A DNA stretch of 64,000 nt, taken from positions 17,372,501 to 17,436,500 of the forward strand of contig OZ059896.1 of the NCBI GenBank assembly GCA_964057225.1. Reading direction: 5' to 3'. This stretch comes from Auanema rhodensis (taxonomy: Eukaryota > Nematoda > Chromadorea > Rhabditida > Rhabditidae). The notes beneath the pieces were generated by a model. That model had not been told where the DNA came from and made no database searches. It was given only the letters and a program-made list of their open reading frames with translations. The position numbers and the translations under genes were made by a program. Below, in pieces: positions 52,363 to 62,183 of this stretch (positions within the stretch are counted from its first letter, which is position 1; the number at the start of each line of letters is the position of its first letter).

Positions 52363-53135
52363 ATAATCCCTGCATTCAACTAACTTCAATACTAAATCTC
52401 AATTTAACGATTCTTAACAACTTCTGTTACATATATAAGTATGTTTGTGTTTTTCTTATTCCTCGCTGCTGGAAAGTGTTGTTTTTCTAATTCTTCGGGT
52501 TGAACCCATGCTTTGAAGCCTTAAAGGTTAAGATAATTGATTCTTCTTAATCAATGTTCTTAAAATACATCATAGTTTTAAAACTGGTCATTATATGTTT
52601 GAACCAATCTTTCTTTATAATTTATATTTTATGAACTTATAAAATCAGAAAGTTGCCTTAATACACATCGCCTTTATTTATTCAAGATTCCTTGTATATC
52701 CTGTAAAATTGTAATTTTTCAATGATACAATTCTCGAAGAAGTCTTTTTTCTTCTAAGTTTTTAAAAATTTTAAACTTTTTCTTTGTGCATATAGATGAA
52801 ATCGTAATAGAATGTCAAATGATTCTCATGATTCTCATGATTAATCATTAGAATAAATGTAAAATCGTTGAACATTCAGTTGAATTTTTTTATTAGCTGG
52901 TAAATACTCATTTCATTGAAAAGATATAGGTAATATTTCAAACATTAGGCGATGTTTTGGTTCTGATGAGATGGCTGACAAAAGAATTGATGATGAATTT
53001 TCTTTTTCAAGTGATTTTCTTATGAATAAATATTTGAAAATTATTTTGTATATTGTTAATTGATTTGGTTATAAACTAACTTCGTATATTTGTTGAATAT
53101 AGTGATGTTATAGTAAATTGTTTTTATTGGTTTAG
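52363..53135. other. Intergenic gap between ced-2 and the CCDC137-like gene
   Basis: AT-rich DNA with the ced-2 3' UTR and no supported gene. A 10-bp unit GATTCTCATG is duplicated near 52820-52842. TTGGTTTAG directly precedes the next ATG. Confidence 0.55.
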
Positions 53136-54350
53136 ATGCGTCATAAGAAGATTCCAAGTAAAAACAGAAAAAAATTGAAGCAAGTTGATCCTTTCAACAA
53201 GAAGGGAGCTCAAGTTAGAGAAGAAGCTAAGAAGTATGGTTGTTCATAAATTTGTTCTTAATAAATATCAATTGAAGAAAGCTAAATCGCGTACCAAAGG
53301 ATTTGGATGACCAACCTTTAAGTAAATCTCTCTTGGAGTTAAAGGAGAGTCAGAAGCTTAATGATAAGAAGGAAGTGAAAAGAAAGAAGAAGGAAACTAA
53401 TTTAATTTTACGTATGTTCCTATACTTTTTGATAGATTACATATATATGTTTCAGTTGAAGCAAAAAAAGCAGGACTTGAAAAGGGAAGATTTGAAGGAA
53501 TTCAACAGTTTGTTCGTAGAATTGAAAGAACAGTCTTTAGAGACATTGACGAACATCATGTCAAGGTATAATGAAATTTGCTCATACATTTAGTTAAGGT
53601 TAATTCAGATGAAACAAGGTTTAACTGGAAGAGCTCAAGCAGAAATAGATGCTGATATGAAATTATTGGAGGATAAAGAAAAACGTCAAAAAGAACAGAA
53701 GAAGCGTGAAATTCAAAATAAAATCGTTGCTGCGCGAGAGGAAAGAGAAAGAAAGGCTAAAGCAATTGTTGAGAGAGAGGAAGCAAAGCAAAAAAGAAAA
53801 GAAGAAAGAGAAAAAATGATTGCAGAAAGGGAAAAAGAAGTGAGTTTCAGATCTTTAAAAAAATATTTTAATTTCGGAAGTTTCAGAGGCTTAGAATGGA
53901 GCAGGAAGCAGAGGAAGAGGAAGAAGAAGATGAGCAGGAGGAAGAGATGGAGCAAGATAATGAGGAAAAAGTAGAAGATGAAGAAGATGATGAAGGTGGT
54001 AAACCACGTAAAAAGAATTTGAAACCCTTCAAGAAATCGGAGAAACCTGCAAAAAGAGCAGAAAAGGCAAGAGCATTGAAGGAGATTGAGCAGAAAACAA
54101 AACGAAATGAATCTCTCTTAAATTCAGTTGGTAAGGCTTCAAAACCATGAGAACTTTTTAATTTTTTGATTTTAGAAATAATCCGATTTGGTGAACGTTA
54201 TGATGAGCCTCCCAGCTTTTCAGGAGGACTTAAGAAGGAGTTTGATCCCTTATTTGCGAAGGTGAATGATAAAACAGAGATGTAGTTTTAAAGTTTCTTC
54301 TTCAGGCTGGAGGAAAAAATCTACTGTTAAGTTCTATGTTGAAGAAATGA
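53136..54350 (+). CDS. CCDC137: CCDC137-like basic coiled-coil nucleolar protein
   Basis: Seven exons (53136-53233, 53278-53411, 53456-53565, 53609-53839, 53887-54130, 54176-54261, 54306-54350) give 315 residues. The protein starts MRHKKIPSKNRKKLKQVDPF, has GRFEGIQQFVRRIERTVFRD with EHHVK, then a long Lys/Glu-rich coiled coil, an acidic run of about 30 residues, a Lys-rich stretch, and ends with IIRFGERYDEPPSFSGGLKK and AGGKNLLLSSMLKK. The IxFGExxxxPP segment and the KNLLL tail match what I know of vertebrate CCDC137 (a nucleolar, chromosome-periphery protein). Orthology rests on these short motifs and the shared architecture. The ATG abuts a TTTAG acceptor, implying a spliced leader directly joined to the start codon. 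Confidence 0.75.
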
Positions 54351-55303
54351 AGAGGAAATAAAATTGATTATCAATATGTTCTTGTGTGATAGTTACTTAT
54401 TGTTTTGTTGTTAATTGTTATTTGTTGTTTAGAATAAAATTCGTACGAAAAACCCTTGTTATCGCCATATTAAGTTTGTTTCTGATGTTACATCAATAAA
54501 TTTGTAATATTTGGTCGGCAGAATGCCCGTCCTTATCAACATTCAATTTCCCACGAAAACTTTAAACTCTGATTTCAATCATTTGATGATTGAACTAGAC
54601 CACGTATTCATAGTTTGTAGTGTATTTCGGCGATTATTATTATTGATGTAGTTCGTTCTTTCACATTAATAGTTAAAACTATAACTAAGCATTAGATGTT
54701 CATACAATGTTTCGAGTACTTTCTATCTTACATAATCTTATAAAATTGTTATTTAAAGCATGCAAAGCTTATAACTTATGCTTAATCCTTATGCTTTATA
54801 TTGCATGTATTCAATGCCCGAAAATGTAAGTAGTGAACGTTCTCTGAGTCTCACGTAACCATATTGATCTGAAAACGTTACGAAACAAGATATAAGTGAT
54901 TATGAGTTCTACTATACTATTGAATTAACTATATTAATCATAGCTTTTAAGAGAAATAGTAGCTAGAACGAATTAAAATTCAATGGACAGCCAGATACTT
55001 ATCTTTGACATGTTTCATGTTCTTTGATTTATATGCAATTCTATATCTTTTGAATGTGATGAACTATACTAAAACTGATAAAAAAATTTTGAGAAAGATA
55101 ATAATACTTGATTTGAAATTAGATATAAACGGAAATGAGACCCTGAGATTTATTGATGATGATTTCGGTATATATATATACATATACATATGTATATTGA
55201 AGAATATAAATACTTTTCTTTTGGTAAAATAATAATTATAAATATATAAATAGATTCTTTGAGATCTTTCTCTTTTTCAAAAAAATATAAATAAAATATG
55301 CTT
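54351..55303. other. Convergent intergenic region
   Basis: Nearly 1 kb between the converging ends of the CCDC137-like gene and the nuclear receptor. It is AT-rich with a TATATATACATATACATATG palindromic stretch near 55169-55190 and no supported gene. Confidence 0.6.
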
Positions 55304-56957
55304 TCAGGTAAGATAAACATCCTTAATTAATGAATGAAACTCCATTAAATTGAAAACATCTGATACTCTGGTTTGATTATATAATGAACGTACAGCACAC
55401 TGAAATAATCGAATATGAATTTTAAATTGAAATATGATGTCTAACCCTGATTCCTGATGTTAAGAGTAGAATTGAGCCCATGCGTACCACATAATCTTCT
55501 GGATATTTTTTCTTGCAATGAATCATTAATTCAGATGTTATTCGCTCTTGTAACTGATTGATATCTTGACTCTGATCCATTCCAAAGACGAACTTGTCTG
55601 TAGAAGTAGTATCTACGAGAGCATTCGTAAGTATCATAGACGAAGCAAATGCCGATTCAGAGCACAATACAAACAAAATGTTTATGTGTAGTACTGATAA
55701 TCAGCAGGCCAGGTGTTATGAATCGGAAAAAGGCTAATTTAAATGCTTACGAGTTAGTAGCAGAATTGTCTTCAGCACAGCTGTCTCGTAACTATCAATC
55801 TGTAGCTGTCGCATAGGAACTCCAACGGAATCTATCGAATCTCGCACGAAAATAGGATGAAGCCTGTTGAAGTAATTTGGTAATATAGTCACTTATGGAA
55901 TACTACTCGACTTACTTTGCTTTGGTAGGTACTTCTTTATCATAACAGTCAACTTCTGGTAATCCTCTCAAATAATCCGGGCACATGTAGGTGTTATTCT
56001 GAATCATCCAGTAATCACCATATTCTTCACTTAATTGCGAAGTTAGGTGACCCTGATCCACAAGTAAAAAAGCAAATCCATATTCTAATAGAATAGATTT
56101 CTGAATTTTTATAAATTTTCAGTTGTTTTTAAAGTATATATTACCTGCATTTCTAAATCTAGATTTCTGAATGGTACAAACTGCATAGCCCATTCAGATG
56201 CATTCATAAGTGCAATTCTAAGCATGAAGTTAACATCTTTCTTTCGAGCACGTCGAAAAGGTGGATGATGAATCTGAAATATATTTTCTTTATAATATCA
56301 AATTTTCGAAGAAATCAATATTACATAATCATATATTCGATCAAATATATCAACTCCACATCCAACTGTATCTTCCATCATACATGCAGACGAGAAGTGT
56401 TGACTTCGTTGGCGAGTTTGTAATCTAACTAACTGATCTAACATCCACGTGTTACCACCTATTGGACTATCTAGAGCACGCTTTCTTGAGTAAAATAGCT
56501 GTTAACTCGAAAGCTCATACCAATAGACGGCAGCGAAGTGCTGGTGGACGGTGTATCAAGCATAGAACTATCAGAAGGTGATGATACCGGCTGTGATTTG
56601 CGCTTTCTTGGACCCATAATATCCCTTCGATGAATGGCTAAATTACCCATTAACATACAACAAGCTAACTATAAAGTATAATTACCATTGGGACACATAC
56701 CAACCATCAAGCATTTTTGCAAACGGCAATAACGACATATACATCTTGTCTCTGTATTGAATATTTGAAGTTAAGATTCCAATCGACTATTTCTAATACA
56801 ACATACCACTTGTGATGACACAATTCTGTCCTTTTAGACATTTATACTTTGCGTCTTTGCATACAGATCGTCGAAAAAATACAATACATCCCAGACATGC
56901 CGGTGCTTTATAGCGATTTCCATACACACGATCGCCACACACGGCGCATGCCGTCAT
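55304..56957 (-). CDS. Nuclear hormone receptor (NHR)
   Basis: Nine minus-strand exons (56807-56957, 56686-56751, 56521-56637, 56325-56470, 56145-56273, 55916-56100, 55751-55863, 55446-55693, 55304-55399) encode 416 residues. The DNA-binding domain is at the extreme N-terminus: first zinc module C4, C7, C21, C24; second C40, C46, C56, C59; followed by CRYCRLQKCLMVGMCPN. The recognition helix region reads ACLGCIVFFRRSV. A basic hinge (GPRKRKSQ) and Ser/Pro-rich linker precede a helical ligand-binding domain with AFASSMILTNALVDTT, a conserved-type internal segment YETAVLKTILLLT and a helix 10-like GSILLLTSGIRCAVRSLY. No ligand can be inferred. A TTTCAG acceptor about 60 bases upstream may mark the trans-splice site. 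Exon 3 to 4 needs a 50-nt intron that skips an in-frame stop. Confidence 0.92.
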
Positions 56958-57650
56958 GTCCGGCAGTTTAATTGAACTGATTTCTTTTAAAATTGTGGTG
57001 AAATTTCGGTTTTAGGAACCCCTGAAATAGTGATTGTCATAGAAGCTATAGTATATGATCTTTCAAAAATATCTTTAAGATAAGAATAAGACATTGGCAT
57101 TGAGAAAGAGTAAAGTATATATTGTTAGTTAAAAGCCAAATAGATTAATCCATAGAATATTGAGAGCATAATGAGAGAAATTAGTAGAAATAGTAGAAAA
57201 GAAAGAGAAACAGTATTCATAATAGAAAGAGATAAGAATATAAGAAATATTGAGAAAAGCAGATTGAATGTATAAGCGTGAGGATAATTCCATGTTCTTA
57301 GAACTAACAATAATAAATATACAATTAGAAGATATTTTAAGAGTATAGAAAGTATAATGATAGTGGTCTTTGATGATAAAATATAAGATACAAAGGTGAA
57401 TTTTGTAAAAAAAAAGTTTATGTTTATACTAAGATTATATTGGAAATTAGAAAAAATAAAAACAAAATTTAGTTTTATCGATGTACAGATAAATTGAAAG
57501 AACAATAATCGATTTGTGTATGTAGAAAAGCTGAAAACGATTATGTCTGTCAGGACAAATCTTATAAGAGATCCAAAAGCTTAATCTTTTCATGAAATTC
57601 ACAAGATCATACATGTATACATGTATTATTGTGTAATTTTGAAGATGAAG

Positions 57651-57703
57651 GAGAGAGGGAGAGAGAGAGAGAGAGCGAGAGTTAGTGAGTGTGAGAGAGA
57701 GAG

Positions 57704-57775
<72 letters not shown>
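57651..57775. repeat. Long (GA)n microsatellite with perfect (AG)34 core
   Basis: Imperfect GA repeats begin near 57651; 57707-57774 is a perfect 68-base AG run. It lies about 0.75 kb upstream of the NHR start. Confidence 0.95.
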
Positions 57776-57779
<4 letters not shown>

Positions 57780-59599
57780 TTTAATTGTGGCTTTAAAATT
57801 TGTCAATTAGAAAGAGAACTTGTTTTCTGTGTCAGCTTTTGATAAGAAAAATGATGGACAACAACATGAGTAAAGGTGTTTCTTGATGTAGATTTCTTAC
57901 ACATATGTATACAATGTAGATTGCTGATATGATTTAATTATTTAAAAAAGAAATATAAAAAGACGACGAAATATAAAAATGGAATATAGTAATACAATAG
58001 AAGTAGCTTACGAAATAATATACAATTGATATATATAACTCGCGAAGAACAGATAAATATCAGTAGGAAATACCAGGAAAGTAATCAACAGTTTATAAAA
58101 TTATTCTGAATGCAATGACGTCAATTATGAATAAATATTAAAATAACTCGGATTCAATAGTTGTATAGATAATCTTTTTTTTGGTTTAGTTGTTAGAGCA
58201 TGGCTACACACATTCTCTGGCACATTTAACTGATGTGATGTACAAAATGATAAGAATCATAGATTTTATGTAATCAACATTACAGAACGAGCAGAATACA
58301 ATCAACGAAAAATAAAAATAAACCAAGTATTTGATTGAATAGATAATGGTTTTTCTAAATTTCAAAAGTAGCAGTGAAAAGTAAGAGAAACGTGCCAAAA
58401 TTAAGAGACAGCTGAAAAAAAAGGAAATACATTTGCCTAAAGGAAAAACATTTTTACAAGAATTTTTGTTGAGAAGACTCTGCGTGTATGTTTTTGTAGT
58501 AGCTAGGTGTGCATGTATATGTGGGAGTGTATGTATGTAAGTGTGGATTCATTCCTCATTCCAGAGGAAAACCAAAGACACAATAAAAAAAACAATGAAA
58601 GGTAGGCATCGTAGAAAATTAGTTCTGACAAAGCTGCGTATAAGAATATCAAATTTGTTATTGTATTTCAGATCATAAGCTTCATAGAATGATCAACATC
58701 AACTATCTTGAACAGGACTGAAGTATGATGTTGTGTCTAGTTTATGATTTCTGATCATGCTTGCTTTGCAGCTTTTTCAAGCTGCTCTTGTTTAGGTTTA
58801 ATTTACCTTGTGAAAATAACATCTTAATGGAATAAGAATCAGAATATGAACAATAAATAAGAAATAACATTCTGAATCCTGTACTAATTAGGAATAATAT
58901 TAGATATAAAATAAATTAAGTTATATAGATAGTTACATAGAAACAGAGGTGAACAGAAGAGAAATGAGGCGAAGGTGGGAGGGACGGTGACGACGAAAAG
59001 AAGTGACGACGAGATGAAATGAATCAATGAGAGAGAGAGAGAGAGAATAAATGAAGGGATGGAGAGAGAGACGGATAGATAGAAAGAAAGAGTGCATAAT
59101 TCTGAGAAACAGATTAGAAAATTATATATATTATGCGTATATTGCTATTGGAAATGAAGTCGATTATGAGATTTTTCTTAGTAAAAATTAATTGAGGAAA
59201 TATATACCGGAATAAATAATATTAAACATATTATAAACTTTTTTCTCAATTAAATACTTTGAAACTTGAAATGTTGTCATTGAGAGTATCATATGAAGTA
59301 ATGTAGTGGAGATAGATAAAGAGAGAAGTCGGAAGAGAGAGGGACAACAAGAGAGAGAGATAGAAACCGCCTCGTGTCTTCAAGCGTTATCATACATATG
59401 ATTGTGAAAGTACAATCAAACTTATAGACAAATGCTACTAATGGGGAATCGATTGTTTCGTGTCAACTGATTTTTATATAGACTAGTGATTTAAATCCAG
59501 TTTTGCCTGTTCATCGCAACTTTGTATCAGGATTGATATAGATGGTTTAGGGGGGATGCCCTTCAGCATTTTCGTTGTATCACTCTCTCTGTCTTTGGT

Positions 59600-59638
<39 letters not shown>
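59600..59638. repeat. (CT)n microsatellite
   Basis: Perfect CT run with one TTT interruption on the plus strand. Confidence 0.9.
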
Positions 59639-61071
59639 TTTTGGTTCTCTTTTTCTTTCTATTTTGTCGGTTACCTCTCAGTCATGAAACAGTTTTTTTC
59701 TGTCAAGTAATAAGTGAGAACCTACCTAGGTGGTACGAATAATTGACAATAAAGATTTCTTTTTTAAGATACGCAAATAGGATTGATTATAATTTATAGA
59801 TTGAGCAGAAAACACTAATTGTATTTTACTAATATTATCTTGTTATATAGCTAGTTAAATAATTTGTGAGCAAAACACATATGATATAATTTTAAAAAAA
59901 ATGTACATAGATATATGAAAAGAATGAATAATCTAATAAGTGATAAGAGTTTGTTTGATTAAAATATTCAATTTATCTCACATTCTCAAGGTTTTCCTCA
60001 CGTAATGAAAGAGGGAAAGAGAGAAGAGTTGATTATAAAATCTCAGATTAATAATATTAGTTATACTTCAAGGGGGGGGGGGAGAGTAGGTGGAAGGAAT
60101 AACAGGAAAAAAAGAATATATGGTACGTAAGACAAATTGAATTAAAAATATAAAAAAATGGTTTTATTCTTCAATAATTTTGATGAGGAAGTAATGTCTG
60201 ATTAACGATATTGGAAGTGTTATCCTTTACACACACTCATATATGTTTTCGTAGATGGAAACATATTAGGTCAATCCGATTAGCCCAACCTTGTCGTGAT
60301 AAAATCTTAATTTTCATTTAAGAAACGACAAAAATAGGTTCATCTATAGTTGCTGGTATTCGTTAGCAACCAATTTTCTGAGTAGAAACATTGCAATAAC
60401 AACAAAACTATTTTCAAATATATGTATATGTATGCAATAGCTCAATTTCTTCAAAAATGTCCAGAATTCAAAAGCTGAAACTAAAATTGTAATGTGATTT
60501 CTGAAATGAATTTGTGTTTTTGTAAAAATTGCAATCAATATGAAACTTTCTCCAGCGTCTTTGTTTTCAGGCAATAGCGAGATAGGCATTATTTCCATCA
60601 TCATCTTCATCAACATATTGACTATGACCAGTGACAAAAAAAAGTGGCGAAGCATGCTGACTATGTTTGCGTCGTTACTTTCTTTATCAATTGAATATAT
60701 TTTTGAATTTCTTTAAAAGAAAACAATAAGAAAAGCCCAGCAAGAGCAAAATCTGATCAAAAATCACTGTTTCACTGAGCATAAGTAATCAATTAAAAGC
60801 CAAATATGAGTTGTTGTTGAAACTATTATGAAAAGAAACTCATAATTACTCTCAAATCTATATGAACATCGAACATTAATATTTTGTGGAAGGAAATCAT
60901 CATAATATGAGAATTTTCACTATGAACCTTATCGTTGGCTCGCTTCCTCGTTTTTCAATATAATCAGTCTTACTTTTTCTCTTCCCGTTCCATTATGAGT
61001 TTTTTTTTCCTGAAACTGCTGGAACTATTCAGTTGTATAAGGCTACAAACAAGTTGTAACAAAGTTGGGAG

Positions 61072-61079
61072 TATAAAAG
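61072..61079 (+). promoter_or_regulatory. TATA box of the collagen gene
   Basis: TATAAAAG lies about 30 bases upstream of the ATG codon region, consistent with a core promoter giving a very short 5' UTR. Highly expressed cuticle collagen genes commonly have TATA boxes. Confidence 0.7.
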
Positions 61080-61110
61080 GACGGTCTAAACTGCCAAATG
61101 ATATGTCAGA

Positions 61111-62140
61111 ATGACTACAACTACTCTTCTGGTTAATATTACTTCAGCTGCTAGCATTATTGCTCTGCTAGCTTCCATCTCCACTGTTCTCTATCTCTTT
61201 AACGACATCAACAGTTACAGAGATGAGGTCATTAATGATTTGGAAGTATTCAGAGTAAGATAAAGTTATAATTTTTTAGTAACAGTTTCATCTATTTTAG
61301 GATGATGCTAACTCTGTCTGGCACGAGCTCGTTCAATTGGCCCCAGTGAAGGAACAGAGATCCGTCGCCGATCTCCTTTACGGTCGTCTTAAGCGTCAAG
61401 CTCCACAATGCAACTGTGGACTTGCTGCTGCCAATTGCCCACAAGGACCACAAGGACCTCCAGGACCACCAGGAGTTCACGGAGAAGATGGACACGATGG
61501 ACCAGACGGACACGATGGAGTTGACGGCCGCGGAGGACTCGTTAGAGACCGTGCTACTGGATGTCTCTCCTGCCCAGCTGGACCAGCTGGCCCACCAGGA
61601 CCTGACGGAGCTGTTGGAGCCGCCGGACAAGACGGAGACAACGGAGTTCCAGGTAACAATGGAAACCCAGGAACCCCAGGAGCCATCGGACCAGTTGGAA
61701 ACAAGGGACCATCTGGAGCTCCAGGAGCCCCAGGAACCCCAGGACCAAAGGGAAAAGACGGAGAACGCCAAATTGGAAAGAGAGGACCAGCTGGACTTCC
61801 AGGATCTGTAGGAGATGCTGGAGAGAATGGAGCTCCAGGAGACAACGGAGCCCCAGGAGCCCCAGGACAACCAGGACCAGCAGGACCAAACGGACAACCA
61901 GGAGCCCCAGGATCCGACGGACAACCAGGAGCCTCAGGAATCGCCGGAACCCCAGGACCTGATGCCCAATACTGCCCATGCCCACCCAGAGATGGAGAGA
62001 TTATTCAACCAAAGGAAGAGACCGCCAGTGGATACAGATTTAAGCACAGACACGCTGCTGCTACCCGCCGTATCGCCAGAAAGAAGGTTGCCAGAAGAAA
62101 GTTGGCCAAGGCTGCTCGCAGAGTCGCTAAGAGAGCTTAA
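61111..62140 (+). CDS. Cuticular collagen with basic C-terminal tail
   Basis: Two exons (61111-61254, 61301-62140) give 327 residues. Residues about 9-29 form a membrane anchor (SIIALLASISTVLYLF). RLKR at 77-80 is a furin-type cleavage site. CNC (85-87) and a following Cys precede a first short Gly-X-Y block; a CLSC pair interrupts it; two longer Gly-X-Y blocks are separated by ERQIGKR; YCPCPP closes the triple helix. This is the standard plan of nematode cuticle collagens, which are secreted by the hypodermis, trimerise, are trimmed and cross-linked. The last ~35 residues are strongly basic and Ala-rich (ARKKVARRKLAKAARRVAKR), which is unusual. Codon use (GGA, CCA, GCC, AAG, CTC) differs from the AT-rich genes nearby and suggests high expression. 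Confidence 0.96.
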
Positions 62141-62156
62141 ATCTAATCTTCCATTG

Positions 62157-62162
62157 AATAAA
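62157..62162 (+). terminator. Polyadenylation signal of the collagen gene
   Basis: AATAAA starts 17 bases after the stop codon. The convergent ASNSD1-type gene ends at 62184, so the two 3' UTRs probably overlap. Confidence 0.7.
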
Positions 62163-62183
62163 GTTTAGTTCATTCATAAATGT

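Larger units (their letters stand above)
56958..61110. other. Gene-free, repeat-rich interval
   Basis: About 4.1 kb between the NHR start and the collagen start contain several (GA)n/(CT)n tracts, an 11-G run (60072-60082) and AT-rich filler. The open frames at 57125-57806 and 60344-60655 are low-complexity or lack motifs. Regulatory DNA for both flanking genes probably lies here. Confidence 0.6.

Noticed and set aside
52490-52520. GGGTTGAACCC resembling a tRNA B box
   Set aside because: It is a short palindrome without an A box, anticodon arm or acceptor stem at the right distances.
56471-56520. In-frame stop in the nuclear receptor hinge
   Set aside because: A 50-nt intron from GTATGAGC to CTCTAG removes it and joins in phase.
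57621-57842. 73-codon open frame of Arg-Glu repeats
   Set aside because: It is a translation of the GA microsatellite.
61292-61985. Long antisense and other-frame open frames across the collagen
   Set aside because: They are by-products of the repetitive Gly-X-Y codons (GGA CCA) and translate to Trp/Ser- or Leu-rich repeats with no motif.
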